In this document: positions 33,010-44,677 of the stretch, piece after piece
How the letters are laid out: each line of letters starts with the position of its first letter
Numbering within the stretch: the first letter of the stretch is position 1
NCBI GenBank assembly: GCA_948466265.1
Contig: CAOJZU010000005.1
Span: forward strand, 1-64,000
Direction: 5' to 3'
Length of the DNA: 64,000 bases
From: an uncultured Clostridium sp.
Lineage (GTDB): Bacteria; Bacillota_A; Clostridia; TANB77; CAG-508
Position numbers and translations under genes: made by a program
The notes under the pieces: model-generated
What the model was told of the DNA's origin: nothing
The model's database searches: none
The model's input: the letters and a program-made list of their open reading frames with translations, nothing else

Positions 33010-34975
33010 CTACTCAAAAGTAACTGTTTGTTCTTTGCTTAAGTTTACTTGTCTTTGTCCCTTTAATATATCATCTACATATAGTTTTACTGTCACAGTT
33101 CCAACACCAGAAAAACTTGCTTTTACATTTGTTTCATTTTCCTTATGATTTTCACTATATATTGTATCATCATTAACAACCAATTTTACCTTTACACTCT
33201 TTGGTGTAGTTGTTCCTATTTGATTTGTATCATTTCCTGCTCCGTCCTACATAGTTTAATATAGATTTTAGATTTATAGTTGCTGTTCCATTTACTAATT
33301 GTTGGATTTGATTTACAGTTATTGTTATATTTGCACCTTTTTCTACGGTAGAACCCGCATCTAAGCTTTGTTTTATAACTGTTCCATCTTCTTTTGTAGT
33401 GTCTTGTTCTGTAAGTGTCGCAGTAATTGTAAATCCAGCATCAGTTAATTCTTTTACTGCATCTGCTTGTGGCTTTCCAACAACATTTGGAACAGATACT
33501 TCTTCTATTCCTTTACTTACTGTTATAGTAACAGCCTGCCCTGCTGGAATTTCTTTTCCCTCTTCTACATCTTGTTTTATTACAAATCCTGCTTCAACTT
33601 TTTTATCAAATTCCTCTACAATTACAACCTCTAAATCTTCTTTTTCTAGCGCTTCTCTTGCCTTTGCTTCTTCCATACCTACAACTTTAGGTACTTTAAC
33701 TATTTTTTGTCCTAGACTTAATATTACTTCAATATTAGTATTCTCTTTTATCATATAGTTTGATTTATATTCTGGATTTTGTGAAATTATTAAACCTGCA
33801 TCTATTTCAACATCATACTTCTCTTCTTTGATAGTATACGATAACTTCGTTCCGTTTAATTGTTTCTTTTACTTGTTCTTCAGTTAATCCTACCAAGTTT
33901 GGAATTTGAATGTCTTTATTTCTTGTTAAATTAAATACTAAAGAAGTTCCACCCAAGCTTAAAACAAATAGTATAATTAGTATAAATATAATTGTAAAAG
34001 CTTTATGCTTTTTAAAGAAGTTTTGTTTTTTCCTATTTTTCTTATCTTTATCTTTTATCTTTTCTTCAATATTTTTATTGTTAAGTGTTGGGATTACCTG
34101 TGTTGGAAAATCTCCATCACCAATTGCAACTGATACAAAATCTCCATCAGGATTTTTTAGTGCTAGTGTTAAATCTTTTAACATTTCAGTTGCTGACGCA
34201 TATCTAAAGCTAGGATCTTTTTTCATTGCTTTAATAATTATTTTATTTACAGCAAGTGGTACTGCTGGATTTATATTTATAGGTTCTTTTGGAGTTTCTT
34301 GCATATGTTTTAGTGCAACTGATACTGGAGTATCAGCGTCAAATGGAACTTTTCCTGTTACCATTTCATATAAAACTACACCTAATGAATATAAGTCAGA
34401 TTTTGCATCTGTAAATCCTCCTCTTGCATGTTCTGGAGAAAAATAATGTACAGACCCTAAAGTTGTACCAAATGCAGTGATAGTTGAATTTGATACAGAT
34501 TTTGCAATTCCAAAGTCTGTGACTTTTGCAATTCCGGTCTTCTGTAATTATTATATTATGTGGTTTTATATCCCTATGAATTATATTATTTTTATGTGCT
34601 GTTTCAAGTGCTGATGCAATTTGTATTGCAATATTTATACTCCATTTCCAATTTAAAGCACCATCTGCCAAAATTATTTCTTTTAAAGTCTTTCCTTGGA
34701 TTAGTTCCATTACAATATAGTACAAGTCTCCTTCATGTCCTACATCATATACAGATACAATATTTGGATGAGTTAAGCTTGCAACAGCCTGAGCTTCTGT
34801 ATTAAATCTTTTTACAAACTCTTCATCTGTTGTAAATTCGTCTTTTAATACCTTTACTGCAACATATCTATTCAAAACATGACATTTTGCTTTATATACT
34901 GTTGCCATTCCTCCGGTTTCCAACTCTTTCTAGTATTTCGTATCTATTTCCTAACATTCTTCCTTCTAAGTTCAT
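33010..34975 (-). CDS. prkC: PASTA-domain Ser/Thr kinase PrkC/StkP type (four CGG +1 sites)
   Basis: Membrane kinase sensing muropeptides. Reconstructed 653 aa: kinase with glycine loop [34 protein letters not shown]; a juxtamembrane basic stretch and one membrane segment (about 330-350); PASTA repeats ([36 protein letters not shown]); and a C-terminal beta domain. Breaks are CGG 34913-34915 (glycine loop N-G-G), 34534-34536 (D-G-I before DFG), 33852-33854 (K-G-T in PASTA 1) and 33242-33244 (G-G-A). Follows prpC by 14 bases. Confidence 0.96.
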
Positions 34976-34989
34976 ATCTTTTCACTCCC

Positions 34990-35721
34990 CTAGTTTTTTA
35001 TAATAACAACCGTTATGTTATCTACACCGCCAGCCTCATTTGCACTATTAATTAATATTTTGTCAGAACTTTCAAAATCATTTGTTATAACATCATAAAT
35101 CTTTGTTTCATCTACCATATTAGTTAATCCATCAGATGTCATAACTATTATATCTCCATCTTGAAAATTCTTAACCATTACATCTGGTTCAACTATCTCG
35201 CCACATCCGTAGTGCTTTCATAAGCATATTCTTCTTTGGGTGATGTTTTGCTTCTTCTTTGGTAATATTTCCGCCCTTTACTAAAGTTTCTACATAGCTA
35301 TGGTCTGTTGTAAGCTTTCTCATAAACTTTCCACGTATTCTATATATTCTACTATCACCAATATGTCCTATATATGCTCTATTATTATATATTAAACAAA
35401 CTTCCAAAGTAGTACCCATTCCTGCAAGTTCTTCTGCACTTTTCGATTTACTAAATACTACATCATTTGCGTAATCTACTGCACACCTTATTAGTTCTAA
35501 TATATCCTCTTTTTTTGTCATTTGTTCATCAAAATTTCCTTCAATGTATTCCCTTACTGCTTCTATTGCTAATTTACTTGCAATTTCTCCACCTTTATAT
35601 CCGTCCCATTCCGATCAGCTAACATGTATATTTCATAATTATTAAATCCATCTGATACATAATAGTAATCTTCATTTTGTTCTCTTATTTGTCCTTTATC
35701 TGTACTTGCTATAACTTTCAT
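34990..35721 (-). CDS. prpC: PP2C-family phosphatase PrpC/Stp (three CGG +1 sites)
   Basis: Reverses PrkC phosphorylation. Reconstructed 242 aa: STDKGQIREQNED, LADGMGGYKGGEIAS, GTTLEVCLI, IGDSRIYR, TDHSYVETLV, SDGLTNMV and GGVDNITVVII are the full PP2C metal-binding set. Breaks are CGG 35611-35613 (D-G-M), 35601-35603 (G-G-Y, ten bases on) and 35207-35209 (L-G-C). The metal-binding DGMGG needs two bypasses within five codons. The start overlaps the rlmN end region, with stop-to-start distance of 3 bases. Confidence 0.95.
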
Positions 35722-35724
35722 ATT

Positions 35725-36757
35725 TTAACTCTTTTCACCTCTTTTTCTTCTTAGCTGTCCGCATGCTGCATCAATATCGCTTCCGAGTTCTCTTCTTATT
35801 GTTGCAGTAATTCCTTTACTATTTAGATAATCCCTAAATTTAATTATATTTTCATTTGTACTTTTTACGAATTTACCGATTTTCTATTTTGTTTATTGGT
35901 ATTAAGTTGACATGACATAACATTCCTTTAAGTAATCCGTGCAAGTTCTTCTGCATCCTTTTTGTTATCATTATTATCTTTTGCTAAAGCATACTCAAAT
36001 GAAATTCTCTTATTTGTTTTTTCTATATAATATCTACAAGCTTTCATTAATTCTTCTATGTTATATGCGTTATTTATTGGCATTAGAGCACTTCTTTTTT
36101 TGTCATTTGCTTGATGAAGTGATATTGAAAGCGTACACTGTAAATCTCTATCTGCTATTTCATATATCTTTGGAACAACACCACAAGTTGATATACTAAT
36201 ATGTCTTGCTCCTATTTCTAAACCTTTTGGGTTATTAATAATTCCTATTGCATTCATTACGTTATCAAAATTATCAAAAGGCTCTCCAATTCCCATAAAG
36301 ACTATATTTGATATCCTTATATTCAAGTCGTCTTCGACTGCTAAGATTTGTTCTACTATTTCTCCGTGAAGATAGATTTCTTATAAATTCTATACCAGTT
36401 GATGCACAAAATTTACAACCCATCTTACAACCTACCTGAGATGATACACATATAGTTTTCCCATGTTTATATTCCATAAGAACACTCTCTACACCATTTC
36501 CATCTAGTATATCAAATAAGTACTTTACTGTGCCATCTTTTGAAACTTGCTTTTCTAATATATTAAAATTACATATAGAGTATTCTTTTTTTAGTTTTTC
36601 TCTTAATTCTAAAGAAAGATTTGTCATATCGTCAAAACTTTTAACTTTCTCTTTATATAACCATTTAAATATTTGCTCTGCCCTATATGGTTTTTCACCT
36701 ATTCCGTGCAAGTTCCTTTTTTAATTCTTCTATGTTATAGTCTTTAATATTTTTCAT
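35725..36757 (-). CDS. rlmN: 23S rRNA/tRNA A2503/A37 methyltransferase RlmN (four CGG +1 sites)
   Basis: Radical-SAM enzyme. Reconstructed 342 aa: [28 protein letters not shown] (CxxxCxxC cluster), [30 protein letters not shown] and the C-terminal catalytic Cys in AACGQL. Breaks are CGG 36704-36706 (A-G-I-G-E), 36364-36366 (S-G-E), 35937-35939 (A-G-L) and 35876-35878 (N-G-K). CTC GGA and TGC GGA near the 3' end hold out-of-frame CGG with no shift. First gene of rlmN-prpC-prkC. Confidence 0.96.
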
Positions 36758-36850
36758 AAATTATTCTTTCTACAAACTTTATAATCTGTCAAATACCTTT
36801 ATATCACAACTATCATTTTTTTTCAATATATTTGTCAAAAAAAAACGAAT

Positions 36851-36897
36851 AAAAAATAGACCCCGAGCCATCCTAGAATTTGGATGCTCGAGGTAGG
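36851..36897 (-). terminator. strong rho-independent terminator
   Basis: CCTCGAGCATCC / GGATGGCTCGGGG stem and TATTTTTT on the minus strand, directly after the 76-aa orphan. Confidence 0.85.
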
Positions 36898-36901
36898 AGA
36901 T

Positions 36902-37132
36902 TTACCTTGGGCTATAGAACTTTATTGCATTAATTGTATTACCTGTTTTATAAGCAACTGGCACCCAATGTATACCTACATAGCTTGGTATAATTGCAAG
37001 CTTGGCCTTACTGTATCCTTCATCATATTTACGTTCAGTAATCAGCCTACAATATTTTAGTTCTTTATAATCTTCCTTTTTTGCATTATCAAGGAATACT
37101 TGCATTTTCTTTTCGGTAATAGTTATATTCAT
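36902..37132 (-). CDS. orphan hypothetical protein (76 aa)
   Basis: ATG 37132 with AGGAGGTGG upstream; longer in-frame starts lack such a site. Soluble basic protein (MNITITEKKMQVFLDNAKKE, CRLITERKYDEGY, YVGIHWVPVAYKTG); no family recognised. Promoter TTGAAA-16-TATAAT at 37267-37293 overlaps the recN 3' end. No in-frame CGG. One of the single-gene units. Confidence 0.6.
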   Translation of the reverse strand: MNITITEKKMQVFLDNAKKEDYKELKYCRLITERKYDEGYSKAKLAIIPSYVGIHWVPVAYKTGNTINAIKFYSPR

Positions 37133-37296
37133 TTTTCTACCACCTCCTGATTCTAAAAAAAGCCTATATTTCCCCTTCACATACCTTACTACCAAGTTAA
37201 TATGCCATATTCTATAATACCGCTTTTCCATATGTTTCTCCTTTTCTATTATTTTTTATGTAATCTATTATAGCATATATTTTAGAAATTTCAAGT

Positions 37297-38916
37297 TTAT
37301 GCAATTCTTCTAAGATTTTTTGCATGTTCAATTGCAATTTCGTCTGCATGTCCGCTTGCAATTCTTGCAATTTCATATATTGTTTCTTCTTCACTAAGTC
37401 TTTTTACACTTGTAAGTGTTCTATCATTTTCTACTTCTTTGCAAATATAGTAATTATAATCTCCTTTTGCTGCAATATTTGCTAAATGTGTTACACATAG
37501 AACCTGGTGATTTTTTGATATCGATTTAAGTTTCTCACTTACACTATTTGCTGCCATACCACTTATTCCTGTATCTATTTCGTCAAATACCATAGTAGAT
37601 ACTTTATCACTATCTGCAAGTACATTTTTTATTCCAAGCATTATCCTAGATAGTTCTCCCCCAGATGCTATCTTAGATAATGGCTTATCGTCTTCTCCTA
37701 CATTTGTACAAATCATAAACTCTACTTTGTCTAGTCCATTTGGCCCAAATTCATTATTTTCATTATATTCTAACTTTACAGAAAACTTTGCATTTTTCAT
37801 TTCTAAATCTTTTAGTTCTGAATTTATCTTCTCTTCAAGTATTTTTGCATAACATTTTCTTGTCTTATGCATTTTACCTCCGATATCCTCTAGTTTTTTT
37901 ATTACCCCATTTAATTCCTTTTTTAAGCTATTTACATATTCTTCTGAACTTTCTATCTTTTTTATTCTATCTATAACTTCATCATTATATTTCAGTATTT
38001 CTTCTACGCTATTTCCATATTTCCTTTTTAATTTATATATCATATCTAATCTTTTTTCTATCTTTTCTCTTTCTTCTTCGTCAAAAAACACATCATCTTG
38101 ATAAGATGCAATATCTCTCGATAATTCTTGAATATCATAATATACACTTCTAAGTGAGTTTAAAGATGTCTCATATTTTCTATCAATTCCTTCTATTTTT
38201 TCTAATGCTTTTATAGCTGTATTTATAGAATCAATTGTAACATTTCCTATTTGCATATTTGCTTCTTCTAAATTTGTTGCTATTTTTTCTGAGTTTAACA
38301 TCTTTTGTCTTTTTATATCTAATTCTTCTTCTTCACTTAATTTTAGTCCTACTTCTTCTATTTCTTTATTTTGATACTTAAGTAAATCTAGTTCTCTTTG
38401 ATTTTCCTTATCATCTCCAAAATTTTTAGAAATTTCTTCTCTTAGATAATTATATTTTTTATATGTATCAATATATTTTTGTTTTGTTCCTTCAAGCTCC
38501 ATTTCTGCAAAATTATCTAAGAACTTTATATGTGTGCTTTCATCTAATAATGTTTGATTTTCATGCTGTCCATGTATGTCTATAATATCTTTCATGAAGT
38601 TTTTAAGTTCACTGACTGATGCAAGTCTTCCATTAATTTTGCAAGTGTTTCTACCGACTTAAAAAAATTTCTCTTGAGACTACTATATTTTCTTCACTTT
38701 CTTCTAGATATATTGAAGCCTCAACATATGAAAAATCTTGACCTTTTCTAATCATTTCTTTAGAAAATCTTCCACCGCGAAATTATTTCAAGTGCATCAA
38801 TTATAAGTGTTTTCCCGTGCCCCTGTTTCTCCTGTTAATATGTTTAGTCCTTCATTTAAATTTAGCGTTATTTCATCAATTATACCCACATTTTTTATAC
38901 ATAAAGTACTAATCAT
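37297..38916 (-). CDS. recN: DNA repair protein RecN (three CGG +1 sites)
   Basis: SMC-like double-strand-break repair ATPase. Reconstructed 538 aa: Walker A LTGETGAGKTLIIDAL, IHGQHENQ, a long coiled-coil centre (about 150-350), signature KIASGGELSRIMLG, Walker B VFDEIDTGISG and VTHLANIAAKGD. Breaks are CGG 38815-38817 (the A-G-K of Walker A), 38775-38777 (S-G-G-R) and 38654-38656 (S-G-R). The catalytic P-loop is made only by bypass. Confidence 0.96.
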
Positions 38917-38988
38917 TTCTCAAAACCTCCGTTCTTGCGAATTCTTGTTTGTATTTTATATTAAAAACTTTTGTTTGTCAATACTTTT

Positions 38989-39842
38989 TTAATTTATTTT
39001 TTTGAAGCCCATTCCATATACTTCACGAGCATTAAATATAGACATAAATGATTTATTATCTATTTTATTTGCAATTTCTCTAATCTTTGCAATTTCCCCT
39101 TTTGATGCAACGCACCATAGTATTTTTCTTGAAACTTCTTTATACATTCCAGTTGCATTTATTGCAGTACTTCCTCTACCTAACTTATCACTAATTTCTT
39201 TCGAAATTTCTTCATATTTGTCAGAAACTATAAAAATCATTTTTGTGAAGTTAATTCCTTCAGCTATTGATTCTATTATTTTATTTATAATATATATTGA
39301 AATTGCTGAATATAGTCCTATTTCTATCTGTTTTAATGATATCATGTTAATTCCAACAATTATTATATCAAATACTGTCATTAGATTTCCTGTCTTAAAC
39401 GTTGGAAACTTTCTTGATATTATTCTTCCAAGAAGCTCTGTTCCTCCAGTAGATGCTTCTATTTTTAGAATTATTGCTGTACCGCACTCCGCACTACAAG
39501 CCCTCCATAAATACTTGCAAGTAATTTATCTGTGGTTAGAACTTCTATATTTTGCAATAAACTTTCAAATATATTTAATAATATTGAAAATGATATTGTT
39601 CCAAAAACTGCTTTTGCAAAAAAATTTTTTCCTAATCTGAGAAAGGCAATAATAAACAATGGTAAATTCATAAGAAGTGTAGTTGTTCCTATTTTTAAAT
39701 TAAATAAGTAATATAAGACTGTTGTTATTCCACTAAAGCCACCAGACGATAATTGATTTGGAAGTAAAAATAGTACAATTCCAAGTGCCATGAGCGTACA
39801 ACCTATAAGTATCAAAGTATAATCTTTTATAATTTTTTTCAT
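38989..39842 (-). CDS. YitT family membrane protein with DUF2179 domain (two CGG +1 sites)
   Basis: 283 aa after correction: five membrane segments in the first 180 residues (ILIGCTLMALGIVLFLLPNQ, SSGGFSGITTVLYYL), then DUF2179 ending ARE-VYGMGFKKI. Function unknown, possibly a transporter. Breaks are CGG 39489-39491 (V-G-V) and 39482-39484 (V-G-T), seven bases apart, inside the typical G(V/L)G segment before STGGTELLGR. ATG 39842 has GTAGGAG upstream. Confidence 0.9.
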
Positions 39843-39855
39843 ATTTTCTCCTACA

Positions 39856-39900
39856 AACAAAAAAAGCATATATTTGTATTATTTTACAAATATATGCTTT
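39856..39900 (-). terminator. rho-independent terminator
   Basis: AAGCATATATTTGTA / TACAAATATATGCTT stem followed by TTTTTTTG on the minus strand, after the radical-SAM remnant gene. Confidence 0.8.
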
Positions 39901-39922
39901 CTATTCTCTATTAAATAATATT

Positions 39923-40781
39923 TTAATTACTATATACTTCAAGTACAGTAATTTTAGATTTTCCAAGCTTTACATCTGGATTTCCTTCAGGTTTAATTTC
40001 TACATCATAAAATTCTTGTAATTTTTTTGCATTTTCTTCTTCATGTCCCAAAATATTTGGTAAGTCTTTTGGATTAACTTCAATTTTTACTTTTTTAACT
40101 TTTACATTAAATTTCTTGATTTTGTCTACTATGCCATCATACCATATACTATCTGCTACAAGTTGTGCAAATTCTTCATGATAAGGTCCGTGCTATAATC
40201 TCAGTTTCTTCAGAATTATTTAATTCATTTTCTTTTACTATGTTTATATTTTTTACTTTTTTTCTGTTAAAGCCATATACTTCTTCTTTACATCTTTCTA
40301 TTGCTTGATTTAATGTAAGTGGCTCATATCTTCCTTCTTCAAATTCTTTCGCAAGTCCTGTTCCTGTAACCACTACCATTGGATAAATTCTAACTAAATT
40401 TGGTCTTAATTTTGCCAAATCTTTTGCAGTATTTAGCTCATCTATTTTATTACTTTCTGGTAAGCCAATTCCCACCTGGAAAGATACCTTAAATCCATTC
40501 CATTTTATCATTTTAGATGCTTTTTTTATATCCTTGATTGTATAGTTATACCCACATTTTTTTAATATGTAACTATTAGTAGACTGCACCTCTAGTTCCA
40601 CTGCACTCACATTATATTCTTTTAACATTTTTAAAAACTCTTTACTTACTTCACTTGGTATTATACCTACTTTTAGCTTGCTTTTTCTATCATCTTCTCT
40701 AAATTTCTCTAGCATATTTCTTTGTTCTAATTCAGTTTTTCCTGTAAGACTACCAATAAATACTTCATTTATAAGTTTCAT
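39923..40781 (-). CDS. Elp3-like radical-SAM protein lacking the N-terminal FeS motif (one CGG +1 site)
   Basis: 285 aa after correction. Alignable by eye to the second half of the Elp3/YhcC-type radical-SAM family (GSLTGKTELEQRNMLEKF, ELEVQSTNSYILKKCGYNYTI, FQVGIGLPES, VRIYPMVVVTGTGLA), but the expected N-terminal CxxxCxxC cluster segment is absent: upstream is rnc, 18 bases away. Break at CGG 40188-40190 (A-G-P-Y-H). Start ATG 40781 after GGAGG. In related genomes the full gene usually follows rnc, so this is probably a truncated, possibly non-radical, version. Confidence 0.8.
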
Positions 40782-40799
40782 AAACCTATTTTCCTCCAT

Positions 40800-41475
40800 T
40801 TAAGATTTCATATTTTCTAATGCTTTTCTAGCCGCTTCCATTTCAGCCATTTTTTTAGACTTTCCGATCTCCGCTTGCTAAGACCTTTCCATCACATGTG
40901 ACTTCGGATACAAAATGTTTATCATGGTCAGGCCCTTTTTCGGAAATTATAACATACTCTATCTTAACATTTCCATGTATTTGCAATTTTTCTTGTAAAA
41001 CTGTTTTATAATCTTTTGTTCCAACATGTTTACTTGCAATTTCTATAGAATTCTTTAAATTTTCTATTATAAATTTTTCTGCATTTTCTAAATTACTATC
41101 TAAATATATTGCTGCAATTATTGATTCTATACTATCTGCAAGAATAGCTTTGTTTTTTACATTTCCAAAGCCCTCTCCTTTGCTTGTAATTAAAAACTTT
41201 CCAATGTTTAACCTAACTGCTACTTCATGCAAACTTTCTTCACATACAACAGTTGCTCTCACTTTAGTCATTTCTCCTTCATTTAACTTTCTATAATTAT
41301 TATATAAGTATTTGCTACTTATAAATTCTAATATACTATCTCCTAGATATTCTAACTTTTCATTGCTTTCTACATTATGCATATGAGCATATGATGTATG
41401 AGTGAGAGCTTTTTTTAACAAACTCTTATCTTTAAATGTATAACCAATACTTTTTTCTATATCTTCATATTGCAT
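40800..41475 (-). CDS. rnc: ribonuclease III (one CGG +1 site)
   Basis: Double-strand RNA endonuclease for rRNA processing. 224 aa: catalytic signature NEKLEYLGDSILEF, ADSIESIIAAIYLD, and a C-terminal dsRNA-binding domain (DYKTVLQEKLQ, FVSEVTCDGKVLASG, KSKKMAEMEAARKAL). Break at CGG 40864-40866 (G-D-G-K-S inside the dsRBD); AGC GGA two codons before holds an inert out-of-frame CGG. ATG 41475 has GAGGAAG upstream. Confidence 0.95.
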
Positions 41476-41502
41476 TTTTGCTTCCTCTCTACTTTGCACA
41501 TT

Positions 41503-43762
41503 TTACATGTGTTCATTAAAATATTTTTCAAAATCTTCTTTAAATAATGGTTTTGAATAATAATATCCTTGTATTATATCTCCACCAATTTTTTTGATAA
41601 AATCAGCTTGTTCCTTAGTTTCAACTCCCTCGACTATTGTTTTTACTTTTAAACGTTTTGCAATAAACATTATATAATTTACAATATTATTATCACTACT
41701 TAAATCAGCTTTATCAACAAATATCTTATCTATTTTAATAACGTCAATTGGCATACTTTGTATCATACTAAGTGAAGAGTTTCCTGTACCAAAATCGTCA
41801 ATAGAAACTTTAAAGCCTTTTGCTTTTATTCTATTTAATACTTTCAATATATCAACATTTGAATCAACAGTTGCACTCTCTGTAATTTCAAGGTCAATCT
41901 TATCTGTTTCTATATTATATTTTTTGCAAATTTGTACATATTCATCAATAAAATCTTCATCTACAAAGTGTTCTTTTGAAACATTCACTGCAACAATTGG
42001 AACAGACTTAAATTTTTCTTTCCACTCAGCTAAATCTTTGCACACTCTTTCAAATATATATATATCAAGTTTTACTATAAACTTGTTTTTTTCGAATAAT
42101 GGGATAAATTTTCCGAGGTGGAATAATCTCTCCTTCTTTATTCCATCTAACTAAAGCTTCTGCTCCTGATACTTTTTCATTACTCGTAAATACTTTAGGC
42201 TGATAAACTACTATAAATTCATCATTCTTTATTCCATTTTCCATACTAGACTCTAAGTTTTGTTCTTCAATTAATTTATTTTCTAATGTTTCATCAAACA
42301 AGTAATAATTACTATGATATAGACCTTTTATTTGGCTACGTGCAAGATATGCTTTATCTAATATTTTATTTACATCTGTTTCATCTGGTAAAATGTTATA
42401 TGCACCAATTGATAAATTAACATGTAATACTATATTATTTACTTCTAATACAGATGCTTCTTCAAACAATCTATTTAATAATTCATTTATATCATCATCA
42501 TAGCTAAATATACTTGCAAATACATCATTTGAAATTCTGCAAGTGATATTATCTTCTGGCAAAATATCTCTTACTTTTTGTCCAAGTTTTCTTAATATTT
42601 CATTGCAAAATGCATATCCATGAACTCTATTTAATGCCTTAAATTTATCAATATCAACTGTTATAATATACTTATTCTTAGATGTTTTTCCTTCTAAATA
42701 AATTGTACCATTTCCCTTAAAATATGTATCATTTCCAAGTAGTGTTACAGAATCAATATATGCCACTCTATATATTTTTCTGTTTTTCTTCTGAGTAGAT
42801 ACTGCAATATATATAGAAATACATACTATAAAGCAAATTATAACTAAGCAAAGTACTATAGATATTATTGTAAGTCTTATAAGTTCATACGCAATAGTAT
42901 TATCTGAAGCTGTTGTTACTACATACCAATCATTTATGCCAAGTTTTTCATAATGAATAAAATGAATTTCTCCATCAAATGTAATGTCAAAAGTTCCTTC
43001 ATTATTGTTTTTTATTCCTTCTTCCATAGCTTCTAGCTTTTCAATATTTTCTTTGTCTATTATATTATATTTTGTCTTAAAATAATTATATAAATTTGCT
43101 GAATTATCCTTAATATTTCCAAAAGAATCTATAAGTACTATCCCTTTATTATTAACTAAATATGTACCACCTTTCCCAAATAGCCTTCTAAGTAAAATTT
43201 CTTTATATTCCGATGTATTAATATTTGCCATTAAAACTCTATCTTTACCATTTAGCTTAAATACATGTGAATAAATATTTACTTGAGAATTATCAACTGT
43301 ACTTGGCCTATTTTCTGATAAGTGTGTGCAAGTTTCCTTAAAAAACTCATCAATATTTTCATAATTTTCTACTGTAAATCCATCACTTGTTTTCCCATTT
43401 CCTTTTTTATCTAATATAACTAATCTTGTAAAATGGTAATTTCCTAATTCTTCTCTAAAGCTTTCAAAAATTTCTTCTTCTTTAGTAAAATGACCTTTAT
43501 TTATGTATTCTGCCATTATATGCACAACGTTTTTTTGGTCAGTAATTGCAAGGTTTAATTGTGTTGCTGTTTGTTCACTAAGCTCTGTTATATTTTGATA
43601 AACATTTTGGTAAACTAAATCTTTAATATAACTAATATATATAAAAGATAAAGCAAGCACAAAAATAAATATGCAAATTACCCAAGCAATTGCTGATTTG
43701 TTACTTTTATATTCTATATATTTATTTTTGCTTTTTCTAATTATTCTTTTTCTTCTTATCAT
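41503..43762 (-). CDS. dCache/GGDEF-EAL cyclic-di-GMP protein with degenerate GGDEF (one CGG +1 site)
   Basis: 752 aa: a basic N-terminus, one membrane segment (about 23-45), an extracellular Cache-like sensor (46-310), a second membrane segment (about 300-325), a GGDEF-like domain whose signature is replaced by ISNDVF, so no cyclase activity is expected, and an EAL domain with GAEALVRW, AVNVSKEHF, DLEITES, IDDFGTG, KIDKIFVD and EGVET, likely an active phosphodiesterase. Break at CGG 42113-42115 (P-P-G-K-F-I-P) inside EAL. Confidence 0.9.
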
Positions 43763-43866
43763 AATTCATTTATCTAAATATATTGACTTAGTTTTTCTCC
43801 TATCTTCAAATATTATATATCTATACTCTATAATAAAAAACAAAATTTTTCAACATTTTTGTTAAT

Positions 43867-44664
43867 TTATTTTTCACTTATTTTTCTTCTTACATATTCA
43901 TATAGCATTATTCCTGTTGCAACACCTGCATTTAAGCTTTCAGTTTTACCAAGCATTGGGATTTTTACTTTTTCATCTGAAATATCTAATATGTCTTTTG
44001 TAACACCTTTAGATTCATTACCTATAACAATAACTTTTTTTGTATAGTCCATTTCATAAATATTTTCTGTTCCACTAAGTGATGTTGCAACTATCTTATA
44101 TTTATGTTTTTTTATATTTTTTAAAGTAGTTACTAAATTTTCAGCTTCAATTATTTTTACTCTAAATATTGCTCCCATCGTAGAACGCACAACCTTTGGA
44201 TTATATGCATCTACGCTTGTCTTAGATAAAACTATTTGGCTTAAACCGCTACTATCTACTGTTCTTAATATAGTTCCAAGATTTCCTGGGTCTTGAATTC
44301 CATCTAAAACAAGTATTATATCTTCTGTATATTTTATTTCTTCCTCTCCGCTTCTCTTTTCAATAACTGCAAGCATTCCTTGTGGATTTACTACATCTGT
44401 TAAAAGCCCAAATATTTTACTTGAAACATATATACAATCATATTTTGCAATTTGGTATAAAAATTTTTGTTCAGCACATCCATCTTCTTTTAAACAATCT
44501 TCACACACTATAATTTGTTTTATTTTAACATTTTCTTCTATTGCTTCCTTTATTAATTTCATACCCTCAACTATATATTCATTTGATAAATCTCTATACT
44601 TTTTTTCTTTAAGCTTTCTTATATTCTTGATGGCTTCATTATCTTTGCTAGTAATTACTTGCAT
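43867..44664 (-). CDS. TrmH/SpoU-family RNA 2'-O-methyltransferase
   Basis: 265 aa: N-terminal substrate-binding domain (NEYIVEGMKLIKEAI), then SPOUT fold with LDGIQDPGNLGTILRT, NPKVVRSTMGAIFRV, VIGNESKGV and IPMLGKTESLNAGVATGI. Methylates a ribose in rRNA or tRNA, most like RlmB. Starts 13 bases after mfd. Intact; AGC GGT/AGC GGA contain only out-of-frame CGG. Confidence 0.93.
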   Translation of the reverse strand: MQVITSKDNEAIKNIRKLKEKKYRDLSNEYIVEGMKLIKEAIEENVKIKQIIVCEDCLKEDGCAEQKFLYQIAKYDCIYVSSKIFGLLTDVVNPQGMLAVIEKRSGEEEIKYTEDIILVLDGIQDPGNLGTILRTVDSSGLSQIVLSKTSVDAYNPKVVRSTMGAIFRVKIIEAENLVTTLKNIKKHKYKIVATSLSGTENIYEMDYTKKVIVIGNESKGVTKDILDISDEKVKIPMLGKTESLNAGVATGIMLYEYVRRKISEK

Positions 44665-44677
44665 TTTTATTTCCCCT

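Noticed and set aside
36902..37231. 109-aa version of the orphan at 36902
   Set aside because: The longer N-terminus has no ribosome site, while AGGAGGTGG lies directly before the ATG at 37132.
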